NCBI GenBank assembly: GCA_011390805.1 | Contig: JAABRT010000036.1 | Coordinates: forward strand, 1-32,710 | Source of the DNA: Gemmatimonas sp. | Lineage (GTDB): Bacteria; Gemmatimonadota; Gemmatimonadetes; Gemmatimonadales; Gemmatimonadaceae | Length of the DNA: 32,710 bases | Direction of reading: 5' to 3' | Part shown: one piece after another, positions 10,464 to 18,395 of the stretch | Layout of the letters: each line of letters begins with the position of its first letter | How positions within the stretch are numbered: the first letter of the stretch is position 1 | Translations under genes and position numbers: made by a program | Notes under the pieces: model-generated | What the model was told of the DNA's origin: nothing | The model's database searches: none | The model's input: only the letters and a program-made list of their open reading frames with translations

Positions 10464-13268
10464 CTATGGCACTTGGTCGCGCAACCGCTCAGCTTCGGCC
10501 AGCTTGCCCGTCTGCTCATACAACGCAGCCAGCGCCTGTGTTGCAAACTTTACGTCGGGATGCTGCGCATTGCCGCCGCGTTCCGCCAGATAGTTTTCGC
10601 GCACTTCATGCAGCACCAATTCAGCTTCTTCCGTGCGACCAGTGCGCAACAGCGCCTGTCCCTGGCGCGCAAGCATCATATTCAATGCACGATTACCGCG
10701 CGGCAGGCGTTCGCGCGCTGTCGGCAAATACTCGTCGATCACGGCGAGTGTCGCCGAGTCGCCCAGGGTCGTGTTTCGAAGCTCGGCGAGCTGCAATACA
10801 GCGAAAAACAGATCATTGCCGCCTCGTCCACTGGCGCGATGGCTTTCAACTACCGACTCCACCATCGCGATCGCCTCATCGGTTCGGCCTTGCGCCTGTA
10901 CCGCACCGGCCAGGTTCTGGTAGGCAAGCATGGCCTTGGGTGAGTTGTCGCCGTCGCGAGCAGCGTGAAACGCATGTGCCTTACGCAACAGCGTTTCGGC
11001 TTCGCTGGCACGGCCGAACGACAACAGCAACGTGGCGTAGTCCTGCTCCAGCATGATGCGCAACGGATGATCGTCGGCCAGCAATGGTCGTGCATCCTCA
11101 ACCACGGCTGCAAGCACCAGCAACGCCGTATCGGGACGTCGGTTTTCGAGCAGCGCGAGTGCCAGCAACCGCCGCGATCCGAAAGTGGACTTTGATCCTT
11201 CGCCCCAAAGTTCCTCGTGCCGCGCCACGAGCGAACGTCCGAGCGCCACCGCTTCCTGTGGTCGGCCCAGGCGTGCCAGCCCCTCAACCGCAAAGCCTTG
11301 CACGGCCAGATACGTAGCGTTGCCAATGCCAAGCGGTTCCACGATCCGCAGTCCGTTTTCTACGAGCTTTACCGCTTCGTCGGTTCGTTCAGCTTGCAAT
11401 GCCAGCAGATTTGCCAGCACCAGCTCATTGAAGGCGACGTTTGGCGCACTGCTGCCCAGCGTGCTGCGCAGCTTGGGCAGGATCATATCGAGACTGTCAA
11501 TTGCTTCGCGAACAGAGCCCGTGCCAAATGCGCCAACTGCATCGAGCGCCCCGAGCTGCAGCGTTGTGGAGTCGCGCGCACCAAAAGCCTGTTCAAATCC
11601 CGGACGCGCGTCGGCAACCGTCGCGCGCAGCTCCGCGAAGTTGTTCTCCAGCATATGACCGTACGCCCGCGCCGCGTGCGCGGCATAGGCTTCCCGCGAC
11701 CACGACTCGCCCAGCTGCTCGTAAGCGACAAGTGCGGAGTCAAGAAAGCGATCACCCTCGCGAACGGCACCAAGGCTTACATACGTTTGTCCAACGGTGG
11801 AGTACAGGCCGGCACGTATTGATGGTTCGCCAAGAAACGCGGTATCGAGTGCCGTGGCGGCACGATCAAGTGCTTCACGCACTGATACGTTACCACCGGT
11901 GCGCAACGGGTCGGCAGACGACAGCATCTGCTGCAGGAACTGTTGAATGGCACCAGCCTTTTTCGCTTCACGCACCGACTGTGCGGCCGCCTGCTGGGCG
12001 CGCCAGGTTGCGCGTGCCGTCGCGGCACCGCCAACGAGGACAGACACACACACAAGGCTCGCAAGCGCGACCGCGGTACGATGACGCGCCACAAACTTGC
12101 GCACCCGGTACGCACGGTTGCCGCCATGTGCACGTACCGGACGCTGAGTCAGATACGCATCGATGTCTGCCGCCAGCTCGTCAACGGTGCGGTAGCGCTG
12201 ATCCGCTTCCTTGCGCAGCGCCATGAGTACGATGTCATCAAGATCGCCGCGCAATGTATTGCGCAGCTCACGTCGTTCGGTCGAAGTGAGCGAGCCGCCG
12301 GAGGTACCAGCCGGCTCACCGGGTTGGGTTAACACCACAGTGCTGGGCGCGCGCGGTACCGTTTCCATGACGTGCTGCAGCAACGGCGCCAACTGTCCTT
12401 CTTTCTGGCGAAAGGGCAACACCCCCGTGAGCAACCGGTACAGCATCACGCCCAACTGATACACATCGGTGGCCGCCGACAGTTCGGTGCCTGCAAACTG
12501 TTCAGGTGCAGCGTACTCCGGCGTGAGTGGTGCCAACCCGACTTGTGTGACTTCGGTGTCATCGCCACCTGGCAGCGCGCGCGCCACGCCAAAGTCGAGC
12601 AGCTTGGGATGTCCGTCGTGCGTAACCAACACGTTTGACGGTTTGAGATCGCGGTGCAGAATCAGCCGGCCGTGTGCGTGCTGCACCGCATCGCACACAC
12701 GGCGAAACAGTCGCAGCCGATCGGCGACGGACAACTGTTGCTGCTCACACCATTGATCGATCGGGATGCCGTCTACGTACTCCATAACGAGATACGGCAC
12801 ACCATCATCGGACACCCCGCCGTCAATCAGTCGTGCAATGCGTGGATGATCGAGCCGCGCCAACATGCGCCGTTCGCGATCAAACCGGTCGTGTCCTTCC
12901 TGATCAAATACCCGGTGCGTGAGTACCTTGACAGCCACGCGCTGATCAAAGGTCGAACCAACACGCGTGGCAGAAAACACCATGCCCATACCGCCGCGTC
13001 CGAGCACGCCGTCGAGTGACCAGGGACCAAGTCGACGTCCGGTCCAGGCGTCGCCGCCATCGCCCATCCCTCGCAGCTGACTGAAAGCACCGCCTGTGGC
13101 CAGATGACCGGTGTGTTGCGCGTCAAGTTCGAGGAGTGATTCAACATCCTCGCGCAACGCCAAATCGTTTCCGCAGCGCTGCGCGAGCGTGTGCGCCCGT
13201 TGCGTCGCGGGTAACTCCAGCATCTCGAAGTAGATCTCCTGCGCCAATCTGTACCGTGCCTTGTCCAT
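10464..13268 (-). CDS. Membrane serine/threonine protein kinase with TPR-like C-terminus
   Basis: 934 residues from the ATG at 13268, one base after the sigma factor stop. Residues 1-60 form a helical N-terminal region. The kinase domain covers about 80-375: glycine loop GRGGMGMV (90-97), Lys114 in VAVKVL, catalytic HRDLKPSN (205-212), DFG (225-227) and APE (254-256). All catalytic residues are present, so it should be active. A single membrane segment lies at about 399-420, then some 500 residues of paired helices with TPR-like Ala, Leu and Tyr spacing (for example AYQNLAGAVQAQGRTDEAI). The kinase faces the cytosol and the helical part the periplasm, probably for sensing or protein contact. 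Pairing with a TIGR02999 sigma factor is common in Acidobacteria, Gemmatimonadota and Planctomycetes. Confidence 0.93.
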   Translation of the reverse strand: MDKARYRLAQEIYFEMLELPATQRAHTLAQRCGNDLALREDVESLLELDAQHTGHLATGGAFSQLRGMGDGGDAWTGRRLGPWSLDGVLGRGGMGMVFSATRVGSTFDQRVAVKVLTHRVFDQEGHDRFDRERRMLARLDHPRIARLIDGGVSDDGVPYLVMEYVDGIPIDQWCEQQQLSVADRLRLFRRVCDAVQHAHGRLILHRDLKPSNVLVTHDGHPKLLDFGVARALPGGDDTEVTQVGLAPLTPEYAAPEQFAGTELSAATDVYQLGVMLYRLLTGVLPFRQKEGQLAPLLQHVMETVPRAPSTVVLTQPGEPAGTSGGSLTSTERRELRNTLRGDLDDIVLMALRKEADQRYRTVDELAADIDAYLTQRPVRAHGGNRAYRVRKFVARHRTAVALASLVCVSVLVGGAATARATWRAQQAAAQSVREAKKAGAIQQFLQQMLSSADPLRTGGNVSVREALDRAATALDTAFLGEPSIRAGLYSTVGQTYVSLGAVREGDRFLDSALVAYEQLGESWSREAYAAHAARAYGHMLENNFAELRATVADARPGFEQAFGARDSTTLQLGALDAVGAFGTGSVREAIDSLDMILPKLRSTLGSSAPNVAFNELVLANLLALQAERTDEAVKLVENGLRIVEPLGIGNATYLAVQGFAVEGLARLGRPQEAVALGRSLVARHEELWGEGSKSTFGSRRLLALALLENRRPDTALLVLAAVVEDARPLLADDHPLRIMLEQDYATLLLSFGRASEAETLLRKAHAFHAARDGDNSPKAMLAYQNLAGAVQAQGRTDEAIAMVESVVESHRASGRGGNDLFFAVLQLAELRNTTLGDSATLAVIDEYLPTARERLPRGNRALNMMLARQGQALLRTGRTEEAELVLHEVRENYLAERGGNAQHPDVKFATQALAALYEQTGKLAEAERLRDQVP

Positions 13269-13269
13269 C

Positions 13270-13848
13270 TCAGCTCCGGTCGCGCTGGATTTCACGTTGC
13301 AGCCAGCGACGTGCGAAGTGCCAGTCGCGTTTCACGGTGGCCGGTGAAACGCCCAGCACCTCGGCCGTCTCGGTTACATCAAGACCGGCAAAAAAACGCA
13401 GTTCTACAACACGCGCCTGCCGCTCGTCGAGCTGCGCCAACTGTGAGAGCGCGAGGTCAAGTGCTTCGATATCAATGCTGCCGTCGTCAGACGGTTCGCT
13501 CGCCAGCAGCTCCGGGTGCAGCTCCACCCGTTCGCTGCCGCCGCCACGCTTCTGCGCGTGCGTGGCGCGCGCATGATCCACCAGCAGCCGTCGCATGGCG
13601 TGCGCCGCCACCGCAAAAAAATGCTGCCGGCTGCGCCACGACGCGTTGTTGCCAACCATGCGCAAGAACGCGTCGTGCACCAGCAACGTGGGCTGCCACG
13701 TGTGATCAGATCGTTCGCGTCGCATAAGAGCCGACGCGATGCCGTGCAGCTCCGCGTAAATAAGCGGCATAAGCTGATCGGCGGCGGCAGCGTCGCCGCC
13801 GGCGTAGTTGGAGAGAAGTCGAGTGATCGCGAGGTCGTCGGAGGTCAC
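13270..13848 (-). CDS. ECF sigma factor, TIGR02999 type
   Basis: 192 residues from a GTG at 13848. Sigma region 2 is around residues 15-95 (LMPLIYAELHGIASALM, then TLLVHDAFLRM and HFFAVAAHAMRRLLVDHAR) and region 4 around 130-185 (LSQLAQLDERQARVVELRFFAGL followed by TAEVLGVSPATVKRDW, the promoter -35 reading helix). The wording matches the Planctomycetes/Gemmatimonadota-type family TIGR02999. It directs RNA polymerase to a set of promoters that cannot be predicted here. The stop and the kinase ATG are separated by one base (TGAGATG), so the two are coupled; kinase and sigma factor probably work in one signal path. The start codon lies inside an inverted repeat. Confidence 0.92.
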   Translation of the reverse strand: MTSDDLAITRLLSNYAGGDAAAADQLMPLIYAELHGIASALMRRERSDHTWQPTLLVHDAFLRMVGNNASWRSRQHFFAVAAHAMRRLLVDHARATHAQKRGGGSERVELHPELLASEPSDDGSIDIEALDLALSQLAQLDERQARVVELRFFAGLDVTETAEVLGVSPATVKRDWHFARRWLQREIQRDRS

Positions 13849-13878
13849 GCGTCGATTTTACGCGCAAAGCGACGCGTG
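13846..13878 (-). promoter_or_regulatory. Inverted repeat over sigma factor start, possible leaderless promoter
   Basis: CACGCGTCG (13846-13854) and CGACGCGTG (13870-13878) are a perfect 9-bp inverted repeat with a 15-bp spacer. On the minus strand the last three bases of the repeat are the GTG start codon. TAAAAT (13860-13855) in the spacer is a -10-like box placed so that transcription would begin at the GTG, giving a leaderless mRNA. The -35 box is not clear. A transcript reading in from the dehydrogenase gene would instead fold the GTG into a stem. Confidence 0.45.
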
Positions 13879-13903
13879 CGACAGCCTCGCGACGTTGTAA
13901 CGT

Positions 13904-14944
13904 TTACATCTCGATCACAAAACGGTACTTCACGTCGCTTTTGAGCATGCGCTCATGGGCTTCGTTGATGCCATCCGGCTTGATCTTCTCAATCTGCGCG
14001 GTGATGCCGTGTTCGCCGCAGAAGTCGAGCATTTCCTGCGTTTCCTTGATGCCACCAATGAGTGAACCGGCGATCGTGCGCCGGCCGAAAATCAGTGGCA
14101 TCACGGAGGGCGACGGGTGTGGTTCGGCAGGCACACCAACCAGCACCATTGTGCCGTCCCGCTTGAGTGCCGCCACCAGCGGATCGAGGGAGTGCGGAGC
14201 CGCCACGGTGTTCAGGATGAAGTCAAAGCGTGCGGCCTGCGCGTTCATGGCTTCTTCGTTGGTGCTGAGTACCACTTCATGCGCGCCCAGCGCCTTGGCG
14301 TCTTCCACCTTGCTCGGCGACGTGGTGAATACAACGACATGCGCGCCCATGGCTACGGCGAGCTTCACACCCATGTGACCGAGTCCACCCAAACCAACCA
14401 CGCCCACGACCGAGTCTTTGCCTACACCCCAGTGACGCAGCGGTGAATATGTGGTGATACCGGCACACAACAGTGGTGCCGTCGCGGCTGGATCGAGATT
14501 GGCGGGAACGCGCAGCACGAAGTCTTCATCGACAACAATCGCTGAACTGTAGCCACCGTACGTTGGGCCGCCGAGGTGTTTGTCTTCGCCCATGTACGTG
14601 CCGGTGGAACCGGTGGTGCAATAGTTCTCCAGATCTTCCTGACATGACGGACAGGTGCGGCAGGAATCCACAAGACAGCCAACACCGACGGTGTCACCGA
14701 CTTTGTGCTTGCTCACATCGCTGCCAACTGCGGTTACCCGACCGATGATTTCATGACCGGCCACTGCGGGATACGGAATCGGTCCCCATTCGCCGCGCAA
14801 AAAGTGGATGTCGGAGTGACAGATTCCGCAGAACTGGATCTCTATTGCGACATCCGTTGGTCCGACATCACGACGTGGAATGGTGTGCGGACCGATCGGC
14901 TGGTCAGCGGCGAACGCGGCCATGGCACTGGCAGTGGTGGGCAC
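13904..14944 (-). CDS. Zinc-dependent NAD(P) alcohol dehydrogenase (YahK/cinnamyl type)
   Basis: 346 residues if started at the GTG at 14944, which has GGAGG four bases upstream; an ATG at 14923 is the alternative, and the longest ORF start at 15007 has no support. Catalytic zinc ligands: CGICHSDIH and GHEIIG. Structural zinc: Cys cluster in DSCRTCPSCQEDLENYC. The coenzyme site is GLGGLGHMGVKLA. YGGYSS and GCLVDSC are characteristic of the YahK/AdhA branch of medium-chain dehydrogenases, which reduce aldehydes with NADPH. It lies in the same direction as the sigma-kinase pair, 55 bp upstream, and divergent from the secreted Met/Gln-rich protein. Confidence 0.9.
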   Translation of the reverse strand: MPTTASAMAAFAADQPIGPHTIPRRDVGPTDVAIEIQFCGICHSDIHFLRGEWGPIPYPAVAGHEIIGRVTAVGSDVSKHKVGDTVGVGCLVDSCRTCPSCQEDLENYCTTGSTGTYMGEDKHLGGPTYGGYSSAIVVDEDFVLRVPANLDPAATAPLLCAGITTYSPLRHWGVGKDSVVGVVGLGGLGHMGVKLAVAMGAHVVVFTTSPSKVEDAKALGAHEVVLSTNEEAMNAQAARFDFILNTVAAPHSLDPLVAALKRDGTMVLVGVPAEPHPSPSVMPLIFGRRTIAGSLIGGIKETQEMLDFCGEHGITAQIEKIKPDGINEAHERMLKSDVKYRFVIEM

Positions 14945-15138
14945 AAAACCTCCTTCAGGGATAACGGAGCGATAATCTCCCTGCAGATACGGGGAGCGAA
15001 GCAGCACGAAAGTAGCCGTTGGTGCATGGCGCCGATAGAGCGCCGTGCAACGCTTGATGTTGGCGCACGGAGCAGCGTCAACCCGCGCACCAGGGGATAT
15101 GCAAAGTCACGCAATGCGGGCAAGTTCGCGCGCGGTCA

Positions 15139-15157
15139 GGGATGGGTAGGGTTAGGG
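15139..15157 (+). other. Compact G-quadruplex motif upstream of secreted protein
   Basis: GGG-AT-GGG-TA-GGG-TTA-GGG: four G triplets with loops of 2, 2 and 3 bases on the plus strand, 39-57 bp before the ATG at 15196. Loops this short usually give stable quadruplexes. Its place in a divergent intergenic region suggests it may affect transcription or the 5' untranslated region of the plus-strand gene. Confidence 0.6.
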
Positions 15158-15195
15158 TCAGCACTCTTCTTTCCTTATTCAACGAGTCCGCTCTT

Positions 15196-15690
15196 ATGTC
15201 CATTCGAAACATTTCTGCACTTGTGGCCTGTGCCGCGACGCTTGCCGTATCGAGCACCGCCATGTCTCAGGACACAACACGAACACGCGACAGTCTGACG
15301 CGGCTGCAAATGCAGCCGCCTGCAATCATGATGACGGTGCAGGAACGTGACCTCCTGATCACACAGTTAACCGATAGCGCGAACCGCGCTGCGAACCCCA
15401 TGATTGCGCAGCAGTGGCGTGACAGCGTGATCGTGCTGCGTGCACTCGTACTGCGCGGCGATACGCTGAACATGCGCATGCCGATGGATACCAGCATGAT
15501 GACACCGCAGCAGCGCGCCCAGCAGCGCAATATGCAGCAGAATATGCCGCAGAACATGCAGCAGAATGCCGAACCGATGTATCAGCAGCGTCAGGCCACA
15601 TCCGATCAGCGTTTGCGTGTGCAGAAAGACTGGCAGAACAACAATGATCCAACAGGCACATATCCGCCTGCTGCCGGTAGTCGTCCGTAA
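15196..15690 (+). CDS. Secreted Met/Gln-rich protein, unknown function
   Basis: 164 residues from the ATG at 15196. A signal peptide is visible (MSIRN, hydrophobic core, cleavage near STAMSQ). The middle has a helical stretch (ERDLLITQLTDSANRA); the later part is rich in Met and Gln with repeats of the type NMQQNMPQNMQQN. The end is Pro/Gly-rich. No family is recognised. Met-rich secreted proteins sometimes bind copper, but no Cys or His motif supports that here. It is followed 47 bp later by an L,D-transpeptidase in the same direction, so a cell-wall or envelope role is possible. Confidence 0.7.
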   Translation: MSIRNISALVACAATLAVSSTAMSQDTTRTRDSLTRLQMQPPAIMMTVQERDLLITQLTDSANRAANPMIAQQWRDSVIVLRALVLRGDTLNMRMPMDTSMMTPQQRAQQRNMQQNMPQNMQQNAEPMYQQRQATSDQRLRVQKDWQNNNDPTGTYPPAAGSRP

Positions 15691-15737
15691 TGCAGCGGTT
15701 GCCTGAGCGTACGGTGCACGGTTCACTCAAACCTTCA

Positions 15738-16514
15738 ATGCACCGTTCGCTTCTGGCGTGCGGTCTGGCATGTGCAACGGCCTTGCTGTGTGCACAGACC
15801 GCGCTCACGGCCCAGACGCGACGAACAGTTGCGACATCAGCCGCGACATCAGCTGTCGCAACAATTCACCAACCGGTCGACAGTACACCCGCTGCACGGG
15901 CAGCGGGTGAGCACGCTGACGTTTCTGTTCACGTGTCGCTTGACGAGCGCCGGCTGTGGGTGCTCTCGGGCAACGATACGCTTCGCGCTGCATCAATCGC
16001 CGTCGCGACCACCAGAGAGCTGCGCTTTGGCAATCGGGCGTGGAAGTTCTACACGCCACGCGGGCGGCATGTGGTGTTGAGCAAACGGGCCGATCCTCTC
16101 TGGCGACCACCCGATTGGCATTACGCGGAAGCGGCGCTGGAAAACGGATGGAAAATGCGCACGCTGCCCGCAGCCGGTGTGACATTGCCTGACGGTCGGC
16201 GCGTACTCATGCAAGGCAACCGGGCGGGACTGATTCTTCCCGGTGAAGCGCACTTTCTCCCGCTCCCGGTCAACGAACACATCGTGTTCGATTCCACGCT
16301 GTACATCCCGCCGCTTGGATCACGCAATCGCGAGATTGCCGGTGAGCTCGGGCGCTACGCGCTGTATATCGGGGACGGGTACCTGCTGCACGGAACGCCT
16401 GACCAGAGCAGCGTTGGCAACGCGATCACTCATGGCTGTCTTCGATTGCTGGACGAAGACATCGCCTGGCTCTTTCACAACGTGCCGGTTGGTGCGGTGG
16501 TGATCATCCGGTAG
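15738..16514 (+). CDS. L,D-transpeptidase (YkuD domain), exported
   Basis: 258 residues from the ATG at 15738, which opens a signal peptide (MHRSLLACGLACATALL, cleaved near TAQ). The YkuD domain lies at about 65-258: an early strand VSLDERRLWVLSG, and the catalytic motif HGTPDQSSVGNAITHGCLRL with nucleophile Cys and the preceding His, both conserved. This enzyme class forms 3-3 crosslinks in peptidoglycan or attaches proteins to it, in the periplasm, and is resistant to most penicillins. No LysM or peptidoglycan-binding domain precedes it. Its last codons and stop lie inside a 14-bp repeat array. Confidence 0.9.
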   Translation: MHRSLLACGLACATALLCAQTALTAQTRRTVATSAATSAVATIHQPVDSTPAARAAGEHADVSVHVSLDERRLWVLSGNDTLRAASIAVATTRELRFGNRAWKFYTPRGRHVVLSKRADPLWRPPDWHYAEAALENGWKMRTLPAAGVTLPDGRRVLMQGNRAGLILPGEAHFLPLPVNEHIVFDSTLYIPPLGSRNREIAGELGRYALYIGDGYLLHGTPDQSSVGNAITHGCLRLLDEDIAWLFHNVPVGAVVIIR

Positions 16515-16580
16515 CGACCATCCGGTGGTGACCAACTGGTCGTGACCATTGGGTAGTGATGATCCGGTAGCGATCAAACA
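16497..16580 (+). repeat. Six tandem 14-bp repeats over the L,D-transpeptidase stop codon
   Basis: Units start at 16497, 16511, 16525, 16539, 16553 and 16567. Consensus is close to GTRGTGAYCATCCG with more change toward the end. The first unit encodes the final residues of the transpeptidase (Val-Val-Ile-Ile), and the stop TAG falls at the start of the second. The array ends exactly where the terminator stem begins (16581). Confidence 0.75.
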
Positions 16581-16615
16581 ACGGGCGTGGCGCAATACAT
16601 TCGCGCCACGCCCGT
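16581..16615. terminator. 13-bp perfect hairpin between convergent genes
   Basis: ACGGGCGTGGCGC (16581-16593) pairs perfectly with GCGCCACGCCCGT (16603-16615) around a nine-base loop. It lies between the transpeptidase stop and the end of the minus-strand gene at 16644, so it probably ends both transcripts. No T tract follows on either strand. Confidence 0.7.
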
Positions 16616-16643
16616 GCCGTGTTACCGTTGCCCGTGGTGAACG

Positions 16644-17231
16644 TTACGCGCGGCTGTTCTCCGACTGCCACACCCGCGCCACCACGCGGTTGATCTCCGG
16701 CAAACGCTCGCTGCGTACCGTGTGCCCCTCGTCCTGGAGAAACGCCATCACCGCTGCGGGGATCATGCTGTGCACCGTCATGGAGCAACGGGCGTGGCCC
16801 TCGAGGTGTCGCTGAGCAAGCTGTGCCACAGGCTCATCGTCAAGCGCGGCGGCCGTGGTGTGCAACATGACGTATCCAATGCACGCCAGCTGCAATGCGG
16901 TGTAATCATCACGCAGATTCTTGGGCAGCTTCTCCGAACGCAGCATGTCAACGCCGGCCGCGCCGATACCCAGTGCCGACGACGCCGCTTTCTTGATCAC
17001 CTTCGAGATGCCCTGACCGCCCCCTTCACGCTGCTCGGCCATGGCCTGCAGTGACGTGATGTGCGATTCGCACATGGCGTGAATGGTGCGCAACTCCTGC
17101 ACGACAGCGGGCTGATCATCAAGATCTTCTATCTGCCCCGACAGCGCCTGCTCGATGTGTTCTTCGAGCGCCAGCATATCGGTGATATAACTGGCAACCG
17201 CTTCGCGCGCGTCTTCTGTTTTGGTGGACAT
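16644..17231 (-). CDS. Helical-bundle (ferritin-like) protein, unknown function
   Basis: 195 residues from the ATG at 17231, with AGGAG six bases upstream. The chain is mostly long amphipathic helices: YITDMLALEEHIEQAL, VQELRTIHAMCESHITSL, NLRDDYTALQLACIGYVMLHTTA and VAQLAQRHLEGHARC. Glu and His spacing (LEEH, ESH, HLEGH) resembles ferritin-like or DUF892-type four-helix proteins, but a full di-iron ExxH pair set is not certain. A short Gly-rich segment (GGGQGISKV) and a small hydrophobic helix lie in the middle. No signal peptide is seen. The 5' leader folds over the ribosome site. It lies downstream of the acyl-ACP desaturase on the same strand. Confidence 0.72.
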   Translation of the reverse strand: MSTKTEDAREAVASYITDMLALEEHIEQALSGQIEDLDDQPAVVQELRTIHAMCESHITSLQAMAEQREGGGQGISKVIKKAASSALGIGAAGVDMLRSEKLPKNLRDDYTALQLACIGYVMLHTTAAALDDEPVAQLAQRHLEGHARCSMTVHSMIPAAVMAFLQDEGHTVRSERLPEINRVVARVWQSENSRA

Positions 17232-17321
17232 GCATCGCTCCTGTGAGTCGGATAAGTGGTAATGCGACGTCCGTGTACTGCACACGTCGCCCACTACAGA
17301 ATCGACTCACAGGAAAGCGAT
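17229..17321 (-). promoter_or_regulatory. Leader stem-loop hiding the ribosome binding site
   Basis: 17234-17250 and 17303-17321 are inverted repeats: CCTGTGAGTCG pairs with CGACTCACAGG (11 bp), then ATCGCT with AGCGAT (6 bp) after a two-base bulge. In the minus-strand mRNA the downstream arm contains the AGGAG site and ends three bases before the ATG. The 52 bases between arms hold a second hairpin, GCGACGT/ACGTCGC (17264-17270, 17284-17290). If transcription starts upstream of 17321 the ribosome site is inside a 17-bp stem. Confidence 0.6.
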
Positions 17322-17417
17322 TGGTACTCAACAAACGGGTGATATTTGCTTACTACATTCGAGCTTTGTGACGCGCCACACAGCTCTTGAACGGCTGTGC
17401 TGCACTCGTGAAACGGC

Positions 17418-18386
17418 TTACGCCATTTCAAACTCCTTGTTGAACGCCACCGCAAACTGGAAAGTCTTTGCCCGACTGCGCGTCTCCATCATGTCGGCCA
17501 CACGCGTGAGACGTGCGGGCACGGCCAGAATTTTTTCCTGCGCCTTCTGTCCGGCTTCCTTCAGCCCGGTGAGCGTCTCGATCTTCCAGAACTTGATGAG
17601 TTCTTCAACGATGCGCAGGTAATCACGCGGACCGTAAATGCCGGCGCGACGAATCACATCGGCCATGTCGCGGAAGTGCGGCATGTTGATGCCGGGCATA
17701 TCAATGGACGGCATGATGAGTGCCGCTGATTCCAGCGCACGTTCAGGATCCCGCTGCAGCACTTCAGCAAAGATCGTGCGGTAGAACACGTAGTGACGCG
17801 CTTCTTCCTTGGCCACATTGGACAGGACTTCACCAATAAGTGGCTCGTTTTCGCCGGCGAGTTTACCGGTGTTGGCGTGACTCACCTGCGTGGCGCGTTC
17901 CTGCAGCGACGTGTACACAAATACGCGATACGGATCGCTGTCCCACGATGGTTCAAAGCCGGCTTTGAGGTATTCAAACTGCATGCGCTCAAGCACCGGA
18001 TTGTCCACCAGTCGTGAGTCGTGCATGTAGTCGTGCAGAATGGCGCCGTGACGGTCTTCTTCGGCCGTCCACAGGTTGGTCCATTTCGTCCAGATGCTGT
18101 CACTGCCCAGATAGACAGCCAGCAAACGGTGGAAATGCGGCAGCCCTTCTTCGGTGAGCAGATTGAGCGACAGCGCCACGCGCATGGGAAAGCTGATGCC
18201 TTCGGCGCGCTTGCGCAGATCCTTTACCCACTGATCAGGATCGGTATCGGGTTCCGGCGCGAGAATCTCGCTGGGGAACCACAAAATGCGTTTGGCCTCA
18301 TGCTGTTCCATGAGGGAATCGATGACAGGTTCAAGGTCGGCGAGAACTTCGACCTTGGCGAGCGTTTCAGCGGAAGCAGGAGACAT
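17418..18386 (-). CDS. Acyl-ACP (stearoyl-ACP type) desaturase
   Basis: 322 residues, the normal length of the soluble di-iron desaturases (Fab2/DesA1 family). The iron ligands are visible: Glu79-Glu80 region, EEDRH (109-113), Glu163 in SLQERAT, and EEARH (194-198). WTAEEDRHG and KEEARHYVFY are family hallmarks. It inserts a double bond into acyl chains on acyl carrier protein using O2 and reduced ferredoxin, in the cytosol. That implies aerobic synthesis of unsaturated fatty acids. It starts nine bases after the stop of a small zinc-ribbon membrane gene, so these two form an operon. No Shine-Dalgarno sequence precedes the ATG. Confidence 0.92.
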   Translation of the reverse strand: MSPASAETLAKVEVLADLEPVIDSLMEQHEAKRILWFPSEILAPEPDTDPDQWVKDLRKRAEGISFPMRVALSLNLLTEEGLPHFHRLLAVYLGSDSIWTKWTNLWTAEEDRHGAILHDYMHDSRLVDNPVLERMQFEYLKAGFEPSWDSDPYRVFVYTSLQERATQVSHANTGKLAGENEPLIGEVLSNVAKEEARHYVFYRTIFAEVLQRDPERALESAALIMPSIDMPGINMPHFRDMADVIRRAGIYGPRDYLRIVEELIKFWKIETLTGLKEAGQKAQEKILAVPARLTRVADMMETRSRAKTFQFAVAFNKEFEMA

Positions 18387-18395
18387 ACAAGGAAA

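Noticed and set aside
10373..11056. Plus-strand ORF of 227 codons
   Set aside because: It opposes the kinase C-terminus, has Arg/Ala/Pro-biased composition and no recognisable motif.
16497..16580. Possible CRISPR array
   Set aside because: Units are directly adjacent 14-mers without spacers, overlap a stop codon and have no cas genes nearby.
16644..17231. Naming the helical-bundle gene as ferritin or YciF
   Set aside because: The paired ExxH metal motifs cannot be placed with confidence by eye.
17379..17399. Hairpin after the desaturase gene as a terminator
   Set aside because: Only a 6-bp stem with a nine-base loop and no T run; too weak to call.
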